Shown here: in pieces, positions 10,277-21,978 of the stretch
How positions within the stretch are numbered: position 1 is the stretch's first letter
Layout of the letters: every line of letters starts with the position of its first letter
Source of the DNA: Mytilus galloprovincialis
Taxonomy: Eukaryota > Mollusca > Bivalvia > Mytilida > Mytilidae
Assembly (NCBI RefSeq): GCF_965363235.1
Contig: NC_134841.1
Coordinates: 58,487,078-58,551,077, forward strand
Length of the DNA stretch: 64,000 nt
Direction of reading: 5' to 3'
Made by a program: the position numbers and the translations under genes
Notes under the pieces: generated by a model
Told to the model about the DNA's origin: nothing
Seen by the model: the letters and a program-made list of their open reading frames with translations, nothing else
Databases searched by the model: none

Positions 10277-12252
10277 ATTGTTTTTCTAATGTTTTTTTTT
10301 TTTTCTTTTTTTTCTTTTTTTTCTTCCAACATTTTTTTGACATGCCCGCCCCTTCTTTCTGTTAAAGTTACCAAGACCAAATATGGACCATTGATAGACC
10401 TCATCATGCAGTTTTACCAAATGACCCTGTTAAGGATTTCATCATCCTCTTTAGAAGTTATCTTCCTTTTATTGATTTTTTTCAACACGGCATCCCCTCG
10501 TTGTTTTTAAAGATATCATGACATTATTTGGACAATAGGTAGATCTCATCATAATTTATTACCATATGAGGTTGAATAGGATTTCATTGTCCCCTATGAC
10601 AGTTATATCCCCTTGAAACAATTTCTTTCCTTTGCATTTTTCTCAAAAAGTATAAGAGATAGAATTGATTTGAAAACGGCAACATGTACAGGAACAGATG
10701 GCAATGTTAATGAACATATACAATCATTTTGTTATTAACCCTTATAAGGAGTTATTCCCATTGAAAAGTCGTGTACAATTTAAAAAAAAATTGTATTTCC
10801 AGAACCGGAAGTCGTAGAGACTTGGGACCTTCACCAATAATCTTTAATTCATGTGACCTTTAATATGCACCCAAGGTCAAAGGTCACAGAGTGCAAAATT
10901 AAATTACGCTGCAATTTCAAGCTTACATATTAGGAAAACGATAAGACTTTGCTGCATACATACAGCGTATAAAAAGTTCCTCTCGACGAGCTCTACATTT
11001 TATATAATAAGCCCAAAAATGTCCGACCGTCTGTTCAAAAGTTACAACGGGCTGATTCTTAAAAGTATAGTATTTTGTGTATATCTTTTTAAAGGCAACA
11101 GATATCAACCTACTATAAACTGCAAAGATAATCAGTAATTCAAGACCTTCAATTTGAGGTCAATGTCAGGTAATGATGAAATTTCACCTTGACCTTCACT
11201 GTATACAATGACCTTGACCTTGTGGTATTTGAAAAGTTAAGTGGTCCTGAGTTGAATGGTGCTAGTCCCATGTTTCTACGACTTCCGGTTCTCAAGTATT
11301 GTATTGCATCATATATTTGATGATTAATTGTGACCTTGGTGAACTTTGAAATTGTCCCAATTCTTTTTCTATAATGTTGTCCTTTAAATGTAGATCATTT
11401 ACCATTGAAAAGATTTGAGATATCTATTGTTGTTTTAGAGATAATGTAGTTTGAAATTTTGCGAGCGGCGGCATGTATTTCTGAATTCACAACAGCTTAC
11501 CACTTAAAATGTTTAAGAAATTGAAGAGGTTAACATAGTTATATGTTTGACCAAATACCAGAAACATTCCATTGAAAAAAACACCAAAAAATCATTTTGA
11601 AATTTTCATGTTTTGCATTGACTTTGTAAGTTTCATAACTTCTATTTATATCGTTGATATTGCATCATTTTTGGCACTTTGTCAAATGGGGTCATCTGAT
11701 ATATCAAATTGAAGGTCTCAATAAACTCTACTTAAAAATGAAAATTTTAAACCTCCTTTTCATCCCAGGTGGAAGGGTGGGGTCATTTAGAGCAAACATT
11801 CAAATTTCGCAGATGGTAAGGTTGTCGCATATCAAATGAAAGAACATAAAGGGTACATTTCAAATTTCAAATTGACGTCCCCCAAAAATTGGTTGGATGG
11901 GGTCATTGAGTGCAAAAAAATCAATTTTCTTTTACAATAGGGTTGTTGTATATCAAATGAAAGGTCATGATGTGTACATTTGCAATATCAAATTCCCAAC
12001 CTCCAAAAATTGGTTGGATGGGGTTATTAAGTGCAAAAATCAAACTTTTCTGAACATGGCGTTGTCGCATATCAAATGAATGCTTATATACCCTGTATTA
12101 CATATACATCATACTTCCGATCTCAAAAATATAGGTGGATGAGGTCACTAAGTGTAAAAAGCGAAAAGTTTCAGAAGGTATGCTTGTCGTATATCAACCG
12201 AAAGGTCGTACAAAGTACATTACGAAAAAATCACTTTTACGGGAAAGACCTT
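10277..12252. repeat. Long tandem repeat, copy A (about 1.976 kb)
   Basis: Matches 12253-14226 along its whole length with a constant offset of 1974-1977 bases, interrupted only by small indels. Internal layout: a poly-T tract, an inverted pair GAACCGGAAGTCGTAGA (near 10801) and TCTACGACTTCCGGTTC (near 11273), a perfect DR1-like AGGTCAAAGGTCA at 10874-10886, clustered TGACCT half-sites near 11190-11220, then five degenerate subrepeats of about 120 bases whose common core is CATATCAAATGAAAG (11.69-12.20 kb). Short open frames in the subrepeats look like a by-product of repetition; I see no recognisable protein. Confidence 0.85.
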
Positions 12253-14226
12253 TCAATTGTTTTACAAACAATTGAGATACTAGTTTTTTCTTTTTTTTCT
12301 TCCAGCATTTTTTTGGCACGCCCTCCTACCGCTTCTATTGGAGTTATCAATACCAAAATTGAATCATCGATAGACCTAAACATGAACTTTTACCAGATGA
12401 ACTTTTGTAGGATTTCACCATCCCCTTTAGAAGTAATCTCCCTTTTATTGATTTTTTTCAACATGGTCCCCCACAAATGTGTTAAAAGATATCATGACTT
12501 TATTTGGACAATATGTAGATCTCATCATGATGTATTACCATATGAGGCTACATAAGATTTCATCATTCCCTTTGAGAGTTGTATCCCCTTGAAGCAATTT
12601 CTTTTAGTTGTATTTTTCTCAAAAAGTATTACTGATAGAATTGAATTGAAAATGACAGCATGTATAAGAACAGATGGCAATGTTTATAAACATAAACAAT
12701 TAATTTGTTACTAACCCTTATATGGAGTTATTTCCCTTTAAAAATTTAAAATAATTTTTCAAAAATTCTATTTCGAGAACCGGAAGTCATAGAGACTTGG
12801 AACCTTCACCAATAATCTTAAATTCATACGACCTTTAATATGCACCTAAGGTCAAAGGTCATCGAGTGCAAAAAAAATATTAAGCTGCAATTTCAAGCTT
12901 ACATATTAGGAAAACGATAAGACTTTGCTGCATACATACAGCGTATAAAATGTTGTTCTCGACGAGCTCTTCATTTTATACTATAAGTCCAAAAATGTCC
13001 GACCGTCTGTTCAAAAGTTGCAACGGGATAAGTCTTAAAAGTATAGTATTGTGTGTATATCTTTTTAAAGGTAACAGATATCAACCTACTATAAACTGCA
13101 AAGATGATCAGTAATTCAAGACCTTCAATTTGAGGTCAATGTCAGGTCATGACGAAATTTCACCTTGACCTTCACAGTATACAATGACCTTGACCTTGTG
13201 ATATTTGAAAGGTTAAGTGGTCCTGAGTTGAATGGTGCTAGTCCCATGTCTCTACGACTTCCGGTTCTTAAGTTTGGTATTGCATCATATATTTGATGAT
13301 TAATTGTGACCTTGGTGAACTTTGAAATTGTCCCAATTCTTCTTCTATAATGTTGTGCTTTAATTGTAGATCATTTACCATTTAACAGATTTGAGATATC
13401 TAGTGTCATTTTAGAGATAATGCAGTTTGAAATTTTGCGAACAGCGGCAAATATTTCTGAATCAACAACAGTTTACCACTTAAAATGTTTAAGAAAGTGA
13501 AGAGGTTAACATAGTTACATGTTTAACCAAATACCAAAAACATTCCATTGAAAAAAACACCCAAAAAAGCAAATTGAAATTTTCAAGTTTTGCATTGACT
13601 TTGTGAGTTTCATAAGTTCTATTTATATAGTTGATATTGCATCATTTTTGGCTCTTTGTCAAATGGGGTCATCTAATATATCAAATTGAAGGTCTTACTA
13701 AACTCTGCTTAAAAATGAAAATTGTAAACCCCTTTTTCATCCAAGGGGGAAGGGTGGGGTCATTTAGTGCAAAAATTCAAATTTATCAGATGGTAAGGTT
13801 GTCGCATATCAAATGAAAGAACATAAAGAGTACATTTCAAATTTCAAATTGACGTCCCGAAAAAAATGGTTGGTAGGGGTCATTGAGTGCAAAACATAAA
13901 TTTTCTTTTACGATAGGGTTGTTGTATATCAAATGAAAGGTCATGATGTGAACATTTGATATATCAAATGCCCGACCTCCAAAAATTAGTTGGATAGGGT
14001 TATTAAGTGCAAAAATCAAACTTTCTAGAACATGGCGTTGTCGCATATCAAATGAAAGCTCATGTACTCTATATTACATGTATCATACTTCCAATCTCAA
14101 AAATGTAGGCGGATGAGGTCATTAAGTGTTAAAAGTGAAAAGTTTGAGAACGTATGCTTGTGGTATAACAAACGAAAGTTCGTACAAAGAACATAACGAA
14201 AACATCACTTTTACAGGAAAGACCTT
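12253..14226. repeat. Long tandem repeat, copy B (about 1.974 kb)
   Basis: Second copy of the unit at 10277-12252, with the same order of parts: ACCGGAAGTC inverted pair (about 12778 and 13252), DR1-like AGGTCAAAGGTCA at 12849-12861, TGACCTTGACCTT cluster near 13186, and CATATCAAATGAAAG subrepeats to 14.18 kb. It ends in GGAAAGACCTTTCAATTG, as does copy A at 12242. The copies differ by scattered substitutions, so the duplication is not brand new. Confidence 0.85.
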
Positions 14227-14573
14227 TCAATTGTTTTACAAACAATTGAGATACTAGTTTGCGGATTGGTTTGCGTTTTTGCAATCGTCAGTCAGTTAAC
14301 ATCGAAATTCGTACCGTTGGAACTCCGTTGTCCAAGTTTTCGTAATTCGTGTAGATCAACTGGTTTCATGAGTTTCGAGTTTCGTGTAATTTTTATTTAC
14401 CTATATAACGGTTCATGTCAGAAAACCTCTTATCATTTTGACCATGTTCATTTTTTTTCAAATACTCTTTTATTCAGGCTGAATTTACTTCCGTCTTTCT
14501 AGAGTTATGCATCTTTGTTCATTATTTGATTCGTTTGCATTGATTGTACACTAGTTAATACCGGCGTCATACT

Positions 14574-14945
14574 TAAGAATTGAATGCTTCTTTTTGTAAA
14601 TTCATTGGGGTGTAAAAGCGTTGACCGAAGTACATTTTGTATGAAGCGCGGAAGCGCTTCATTCTAAAAATGTGCGCACGGTCAACGCATTTACAACCCT
14701 ATGAAGTTACAAAAAGAAGCATTCAATACTTATAATTACATTTTTTAGCTATGATCAAGAAAACACGAATTTTATATTGTTTTTATTTAATTGACCTGTG
14801 CACTTTATTGTGGGACCATGTGTTATCATGAATGAAAAGTTTTATTGAGTGATGCAATTGCTTACGGAATAACACCTGATGTGCAGTTAGCCAATCAGAA
14901 TAAAGTATTATAATGAAACATACATCTAATGTAATTATATCGGCG
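14574..14945. mobile_element. Fold-back MITE, copy 1
   Basis: Starts TTGAATGCTTCTTTTTGTAA, which is mirrored by TTACAAAAAGAAGCATTCAA at about 14706-14727; inner arms AAAGCGTTGACCG / CGGTCAACGC deepen the hairpin. The tail after the hairpin (TTATTGTGGGACC, TGTGCAGTTAGCCAATCAGA, CATCTAATGTAATTA) also recurs in copy 2 at 59195-59553. Two copies about 44 kb apart in one window suggest a common family. No ORF. Confidence 0.8.
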
Positions 14946-15300
14946 TATAGCTCCGACGTACGCTGATCGTGTTAAAGCAATTCCTGTACGCTGCCAATAC
15001 GCTAGTATTTTTGGATGCATTTAACCTGTCAATCATATCTGATATCGTGTGCACAACGAGCTTTAAGCGTGTATTGGGAGTACGAGAAGCGTACCTAAGC
15101 GTTTATCGGGCGTTCAAGTTATGTATGTTGGCGTATGTCTGGCGTTTGTCTAACGTAGATGGAATGCACGCTACGAAGGAAAAAAATTCTCTTGAACGTA
15201 TTTAAGACGCGTCCCGCTCGTATCTTGGACGATAATCCGTGCCTTTATCGTGTTTGGGACGTTTAATTATGGGGTGTTTGTTACAAATACACCCGCGTAC
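14946..15300. repeat. GCGT-rich phased simple-like sequence
   Basis: Unusually CpG-rich for this window. The word GCGT (or ACGT/CGTA) recurs at close to 10-base spacing, clearest around 15085-15165 (AGCGTACCTA, AGCGTTTATC, GGGCGTTCAA, GGCGTATGTC, TGGCGTTTGT). No coding or known repeat recognised. Confidence 0.4.
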
Positions 15301-15303
15301 GTT

Positions 15304-16980
15304 TTAGTTAAAGTCGAACGATCTTGAAGAGGGGCGAAAGATACCAGAGGGATAGTCAAACTCATCATGAGATCGAAAATAAAGTGACGCCATGGCTAAA
15401 AATGAAAAAGACGAACAGGCAAATAATAATACACATAACACAACATAGAAAACTAAAGACTTCGCAACACGAACCCCACCAAAATTGAGGGTGATCTCAG
15501 GTGCTCCGGACGGGTAAAAAGATCCTGCTCCACATGTTGCACCCGTCGTGTTGGTCATGTCATTACAAACCCGGTTTATAGTCTAATTTGGTAGGTCACA
15601 TTAATGAAAAGGGAGAGGGTTACGACGTAAGGAACATATCTGATATCATCTATTATCCATAACGGTCAAACAACTCGTGATGGTGTCCGTAAAATTTACG
15701 ACAGGAATGAATTCAACTTCACACTTTGGAACTCTTGATTTAATAGCTTCCTTGTGAGTAGCAATCCTTTATCAAGGAAATCATGATAGGAAACACAAAC
15801 ACGGGGATATCGTATCAATTGGGAGATATATACTCCGTATGCAGGCACAGCTAGAATGTTGCTACTTAGAAATGGAAAGTTCACAATTGGGAAGCTGAAA
15901 TTATCTCTTTTTTCGTAAAGTTTTGTTTTCAACAGACCCTCAATGTCAATTTCGAGAGGTAAGTCAAGATATGAGGCCGACTTATCTGTATCTGTTGTAT
16001 CCTTTATCTCTAGTTCGATGGGATAGATGCGTTCAACATAGTCACCAAATTTTGAATTATTTAGTTAGAGAACATCATCCATATAGCGGAAAGTAAAGTT
16101 AGAGGATATTGCTAACTTCTTATCTTTCTTTCTAAGAAGTTCCTGTATGAAGTCAGCCTCATTATAATAAAGAAACAAGTCGACAAGAAGAGGGACACAT
16201 TTTGTTGAAAAACACGTCCTCCAAACGTAACAAAAATGTTGTCAATTAAGAAATCAAGCATCTTGATAATGTCAGTTTCAGAGAATTTTTCATTTGAATC
16301 AGAGTAATCGTTTACAAAGTAGGAGTTAACCCTCCCTAAGACAAGATACTTGTGTCTACGTTGGCCATTCTTTTTTTATGAAACAAAGCAATACCAACTC
16401 TTTCAATTAATTTGTCCTTTAGTAGGGAATACTTGTATAAAGTGTAGAAAAGTCAAATGTTTTAATACTATTGCAAGATGAAAGAGTCTCAGATTGTAAG
16501 TTCTCTAAAAGATCTATGGAATTTTTTAGTATCCACATCTGTTTCACGACACCTTTAAAATATGCAGTTTCACAGTAACGTTAAAGCCCGACTTTTATTG
16601 CTGATAAAATAGATGTTAATAATAAGAAGAGGTTTCGTGGAGCACTTGGAAGACCCAGCAATATACCGTTGTTTGTAAGGACACTTATGTAGTTTAGGTA
16701 TCCAATACAGTGATGGAAGATCCAGTTCTTCATCTTTGGTTGAAATTCCAAAGGAACATTTAACAGATCATGATTATCCAAGATTTCCTCTTTGGTAAGT
16801 GTCGTGAGGATATATGTTGAGTGTCCAAGTGAATTGTCAAGAACTAATTCATTTATCAAGCAGTTAATGTAATGAGTTTTACACACAAACACGATGTTGT
16901 TTGGGGACAATACAATATTTGTCATGGAGGAAGGACAAGTGTTTTTTCGTCTCCGATGGTATCAACAGCCCAGTAGTAAG
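15304..16980 (-). pseudogene. Decayed reverse transcriptase ORF (YMDD type, possibly Penelope-like)
   Basis: Read on the minus strand, several frames join into a reverse transcriptase: an upstream part with NIVFVCKTHYINCLINELVL and LTKEEILDNH near 16.9-16.75 kb, FRYMDDV with the catalytic YMDD at 16074-16085, then KFGDYVERIYPIELEIKDTT, ASYLDLPLEIDIEG, FSFPIVNFPF, AYGVYISQLIRYPR and the C-terminal tail with GVRVAKSLVFYVV ending near 15304. There are stops (one three residues after YMDD) and frameshifts, so it is dead. The family is one I remember as abundant in molluscs and cnidarians; assignment to Penelope-like elements is inference. Three more 3' parts of the same family follow on the same strand. 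Confidence 0.75.
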
Positions 16981-17100
16981 AGATATAGTACTCTCTTAAC
17001 ACGGGTCAGCCAAATTAGTCTCCTTCCGACGGATTATCATCGTTTCTCAAAACATCACTTGGAAATGGTGTCAAGTGAGTGGCGAAAATACTGTCCCTGA
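16981..17100. repeat. Dispersed repeat shared with 37.73-37.87 kb
   Basis: ACGGGTCAGCCAAATTAGTC, GACGGATTATCATCGTTT and AAATGGTGTCAAG also occur in the same order at 37775-37850 (TGGGTCAGCCATTTATC, GACGGACTATCATCATTTT, AAATGGTGTCAAGGG). It sits at the 5' side of the reverse transcriptase remnant and may belong to that element's leader. Confidence 0.55.
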
Positions 17101-18060
17101 AGTTTTCTCTCCTCTCATTGAGTAAATGGTTTCAAGACTAGACACGGTACATATAAAAGCAATTGTTTTTTGACAATTTGGTAGCAATTATGTTTACCAC
17201 AGAGAGCATAATATATTATATGGAAACATTTGCTAATATAGAAATATTTTAACACAACATGTATGATGAGTTAAACAATTATTTGTTTTTATCTTAATCC
17301 AAATATCGTAATAAACCGGCTATGGCGTAAATGTACTACTTGAAAGGTTAAAATTTCAGCTTTATTTAAAGCCTTAAATATATTGAAAGCATTTTATATG
17401 AGCTTACTCAATATGACACCTTCAAGAATGACTAATGTTTCATGTTGAATTCGTTCAAGAAGCATAGATAATTACAAACTTAATTTAACAGTAAAATTAT
17501 TAAGATTTTATTCGTAAGTAAGCTTTATTAAAACAAATCCTGTTCATGTACATTCCAACACCAAGACAAGGCCTTGCGGCCATAAAACTTTCGAGCACGA
17601 TTTTTGTACTCAGACTCAAGAATCAACCAATCAAAATACTAGATTGTTTGTTTCGAGCATTTATTTTGTACTCGGAGTACTGAGTACAGTTTTATGACCG
17701 AGAGCCCTGATTTTGCCAGTCAAGCGTCAAAACTAATGTGAATCTTTTGATGAGCTTATTCCAAAAAGTGAAATATTACCTTTTCACTATTATAAGTACA
17801 CCTTAAAATGTAATTCAGGTATCCTTCATTCAAAGAAAGGAAAAGGTTAATGGTCATTTCTTTTAAATAAATAGATATATTATATGTTTTATGTATTTGT
17901 ATTTCTCCCTGAACTCATATCATTGCACGATCGGTCGCAAGATAATTAGTAAACTTGAGATCTAAGAGAAGGGTTGTGTACTTCAGTAAATGCCTCAACC
18001 CTAAAAGTACACTCTCAACTTAAAAAGACCTTACAATGAGTCCATACGTTGTCAACTGTT
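17101..18060. other. AT-rich stretch, nothing recognised except a short inverted pair
   Basis: No coding, RNA or repeat family recognised. Around 17570-17705 the sequence CCTTGCGGCCATAAAACTTTCG is partly mirrored downstream by TACAGTTTTATGACCG, giving a loose hairpin enclosing GAGTACTGAGTAC. Confidence 0.35.
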
Positions 18061-18192
18061 TTGACATATTACGTTATTGTTAATGAAGTTGCATTACTTT
18101 TAATGATATATTTATTATTGTTAATGAAGTTGCATTATTTTTAATGATATATTACGTTATTTTTAATGAAGTTGCATTACTTTTAATGATTT
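18061..18192. repeat. Tandem repeat of a 40-50-base AT-rich unit
   Basis: TTAATGAAGTTGCATTACTT followed by TTAATGATATAT is repeated three times with a variable spacer (TTACGTTATTG, TTTATTATTG, TTACGTTATTT). Non-coding. Confidence 0.7.
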
Positions 18193-18845
18193 TGAGTACG
18201 TAAACATTGAAGTAAAAGTATTACTTTCTTTGTTCAACTTACTATTTTCAAAAGTCTGTCAAACGTTTGAATTATTCTTTTGTTTTCATAAGTCTTTAAA
18301 TTTGTATACTTTCATTAGATATTTTTAAATTAGAAATTTAATAGTGCAAAATATCATAAATAAAATGTTCATTGTCCTTACCCGATATTTGAAATGCCAA
18401 CAATACCCTATTAGATATGTTTTAAGTGGTAATCAAATGGTACAAACTTTATGTTCCTTTTTAAACATTTCAACAAATGAAGTTTAGAACTCTTATGAAC
18501 TGCATGATGAACTTTCTTTTAAAAGTCGATCCTTTATATAATCAAAATCTTGATAAATGTACTGCTAATAGTTCGCCAATAGTTTCCCGTTTGGAGTGAT
18601 CACTAGTACGATATCTCTCGTTTGAACTTCAGCAACTGCACATGTTCAGCGCAATAGCGATTAGAAAGAATGTAAACACACGCGCACACTAGAAGGTACA
18701 AATGTAACTAGTAATAACTTATTCTTAAAAAACAAATTGAATGCACCAAATCATTTAACACTGTCAATGAAAAGCTTAATTAACAAAAGCGAATGCATGA
18801 AAAAAACAAATATCACATGCCTCAGTTATTTTTTCCCGTGCTCCA

Positions 18846-18990
18846 CGTGCTCTAAGTTGATTGGTTATCAAACAAGAAAAAGAAAAGAACAAGCAGACAA
18901 ACAAAAGCACACAAAACACAATATAGAAAACCGAAAAAGTAGCAACACGAACCCCATCAAAAACTGGGTGGCAAACGTCGTGTTTCTCAT
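18846..18990 (-). repeat. 3' tail fragment of the reverse transcriptase family
   Basis: On the minus strand it encodes GVRVATFSVFYIVFCVLLF, matching GVRVAKSLVFYVVLCVLLF at the end of the 15.3-kb copy. Only the 3' end is present, as expected for a 5'-truncated retroelement. Confidence 0.6.
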
Positions 18991-19094
18991 GTAAATACAA
19001 CCTGGTGATACGTCTAATTTCTTTTGAATTTAATTTTGGTTTATAAGGTTATTGTTGCGACCCTCTTATCAATGAAATCGTGATGATATAAAAA

Positions 19095-19855
19095 GCCCTG
19101 TAAATAAAGGCAACAGTAGTATACCGTTCAAACTCATAAATCCATGGACAAAAAACAAAATGGGGGTAACAAACTAACACTGAGGGAAACGCATAAATAT
19201 AAGAGGAGAACAACGACACAACACTACAAAGTAACACACATCGAAACGGACCAAGCATCAGACAAAATCCCACGAGAATAACAAATATAACATCAAAACC
19301 AAATACAAGAATTTGGGATAGACAAGTACCGTGACACGTCTTATCGCAATGTCAATTTACACTCAAAAATAAGAGAAAACAAACGACGCAACGTTAAACT
19401 GTAAAACACACAGAAACGAAATATAATATAACAATGGCCATATTCCTGACTTGGTACAGGACATTTTTAAAGGAAAAAATGGTGGGTTGAACCTGGTTTT
19501 GTGGCATGCCAAACCTCGCACTTTAATGGCAATGTTAAATATAACATTGAAATGACAACACAATATAACAGGACTACAATACAAATAAATAGGAGAACGT
19601 ATCCGATAAAGAAACACATGATTAATGAATAACAAAAAGCATCAGGTTTAAAATTCAATACGCCAAAAACGCGCCTTGTCCACACAAGACTCACCAGTGA
19701 CGCCCAGATATAAAAGATCGAAAGCGAAAAAAAGTACAAAGTTGTACAGCACTGAAGATCAAAAGTTGAAAAAGGTTGTGTCAAATACGGCTATGGTTTT
19801 ATGCTTGGGATAAGAACATCCTTATTATTAAGAACAATTAATGCTATTGCAAACA
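19095..19855. repeat. Long dispersed non-coding repeat
   Basis: Compact block without recognisable genes, containing CCTGACTTGGTACAGG and GAACCTGGTTTTGTGGCAT. Parts of it (CATATTCCTGACTTGGTACA followed by AACCTGGTTCTATAGC) recur at about 25.80-25.88 kb, and the CCTGACTTGGGACAGG word at 27.43 kb. I remember such blocks as frequent in mussel DNA; not verified here. Confidence 0.55.
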
Positions 19856-19872
19856 GTAATATCGTATCAAAA

Positions 19873-20820
19873 AAGAGGGACGGCAGATACCAGAGGGATA
19901 TTCAAACTCATAGATAGAAAATAAACTGACAACTCCATGGCTAAAAAAGGAAAAGACAAACTGACAAATAATAGTACACAAGCCACAACATAGAAAACTA
20001 AACACTAAGAAACACGAACGCCACCAAAACCTGGGCTGATGTCAACTTAGAGATATACACTCCCTGATACAGGCGCTGCTGTAATGTTTCTACAAAGAAA
20101 TGGAATGTTCACAATCGGGAAGCTGAAATCATCTCTTTTGTCGTGAAGTTTTATTTTTCAACCGACCCTCATTGTCAATTTCTAGATGTACGTCAAGATA
20201 TGAGACATACTTAACTGTATATGTTTCATTCTTGATTTAAAGTTCGATGGGATGGATGCGATCATCATAGTCACCAAATTTAGAATTATTGAGCAAGACA
20301 GCATCATCTTTATAGCAGGAAGTGAAGTTAAAGAATACTGCTAATTCTTTCTTTATTTTTGTTTAAAGTCAGCCTCATATGAATAAAGGAAAAAGTAATC
20401 AAAAAGAGAAGCACAGTTGATTCCCATGGGAATACCGACTGTTTGTTAAAAAACTCGTCCTCCAAGCGTGACAAGTTTTTAGTTGGTAACCCGGATTTGT
20501 TTTCGCTTAATCGATTCATGACTATTGGACAGTGGTATACTACTGTTGCCTTTATTTATCAATCAGGAAATGACAAAATGTTTTGATAATGTTGTTTTCA
20601 TGGAATTTTGTAATAATCTGAATGATTTATTTTTTTTACAAAGTACGACTTAAGTAAGCAGGATCAACTCTTTCAATTGACCTTTTAGTTTGGAATCTGT
20701 AATACTTGTGCAATAAGTAGAAAAGTTAAATGTTTTGATATTATTGCAAGATGAAGTATTGTTAGATTGTATGTACTCTATAAGATCTTTGGATTTTTTA
20801 AGTATCCACATCTAATTCAC
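19873..20820 (-). pseudogene. Second decayed reverse transcriptase copy
   Basis: Same family and strand as 15304-16980, and more degraded. The catalytic box reads CYKDDAV (about 20305-20325) in place of RYMDDVL, followed by LNNSKFGDY; further downstream KLHDKRDDFSFPIVNIPF and the tail with TTTTGGTGGCGTTCGTGTTT (minus strand) can be followed. Many stops and deletions. Confidence 0.65.
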
Positions 20821-21216
20821 GCATAGGTTTATTCACAATTGATGACTAACGTTTTATTTTATCTATTTTTAAGGACTTAACCTTTGTGAATTACCATAAA
20901 TTTGGTTTTTGTTTTGTTAATTCTATTTCATTTCAATGATTAAAAGTAGATTTAAAGCGAGCGTCATGTTATTTTTTATTGACGTACAGATTTCCAGAAA
21001 AGGGGTAAATGCCCTACCTTACTATTCATATTGTTAACTTGTATTCATATATATTTCAAATATCATTCGGTACATTATTTCAGGTAAACGGATTATAAGA
21101 TGATTATATAGAACAGGTAGGTCAGTCATCTTGGGCACATCTTTTCTTTCAGTGCACTCAATTATATAGCTACTCTCTGTAACACTTCAAGCCTTACTGA
21201 AGAAGCACCATTTGTC

Positions 21217-21385
21217 ACAAAGAGGGGCGAAAGAGACCAAAAGGGTCATGCAAACTCATTTTTAAAATAGAACATAAACTGACAACTACATGCCAAAAAA
21301 CAAAAAGACCAAAAGACAAACAATAGTTTACAAATAAACAACATAGAAAACTAAAGACTGAGAAACACGATCCCCACCCAACACA
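21217..21385 (-). repeat. Third 3' tail of the reverse transcriptase family
   Basis: Begins AGAGGGGCGAAAGAGACCAA on the plus strand, like AGAGGGGCGAAAGATACCAG at 15330 and the related start at 19877, and continues through AACATAGAAAACTAAAGACT. Only the 3' end is present. Confidence 0.65.
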
Positions 21386-21799
21386 TTTAGGGGTGGTGGG
21401 TGGCATCAGGTGCAGTGTAATAGGTGCTGAAAATGTGATTAACCGTTATATATCATTTGAATATATGTGTTTATATATTAGTGGTTTTTTTGGGGGAGGA
21501 GAGGCACAGCTTTATCTAAGTAAGAATATCCAGTTGGTTTTATCACAACAAAATTCTAGAATTACAATCATTGTGGTTTTATTTTCATGATATTATAAAC
21601 TATTACATGCTGTATTTCATGAATGAAATTCATTGAAGAAAAAAATCGGATAATCTTGCAAAATCGGAAGCATTCATTAGTTTGTAAAAATAATAACCGT
21701 ATCAAATTGTTCACGTTAGCTTACTGTAAATATAATACATTATTAACAATATAACTTTGAATTTTACGAAAAAAAATAAGGATTTTCTTATTCCAGGAA

Positions 21800-21978
21800 T
21801 AGATTACCTTAGCCGTATTTGGAACAACTTTTTGGAATTTTGGGTCCTCAATGCTCTTCAACTTTGTACTTGTTTGGTTTTATAACTATTTTGATTTAAG
21901 CGACACTGATGAGTCTTATTTAGACGAAACGCGCGTCTGACGTACTAAATTGTAATCCTGGTACCTTTGATAACTGTT
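21800..21978 (+). mobile_element. Short dispersed element carrying a hammerhead motif, copy 2
   Basis: Second copy of the element at 8023-8200, matching from ATAGATTACCTTAGCCG to CCTTTGATAACTGTT with scattered substitutions. This copy keeps the full hammerhead core. Confidence 0.75.
21900..21943 (+). ncRNA. Hammerhead ribozyme, core intact
   Basis: Core CTGATGA (21906-21912), stem II GTCT/AGAC with a TATTT loop (21913-21925), GAAA (21926-21929), stem III reduced to CGCGCG (21930-21935), cleavage predicted after C21937 of GTC. Stem I GCGACA/TGACGT has one A-A mismatch at its third pair. Such type I hammerheads with a tiny stem III are known from animal retroelements, where they act best as dimers (established knowledge). 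Confidence 0.85.

Noticed and set aside
12031..12555. 174-codon open frame in the large tandem repeat
   Set aside because: It crosses the border between two repeat copies and has repeated low-information segments; no domain, and not preserved in the other copy.
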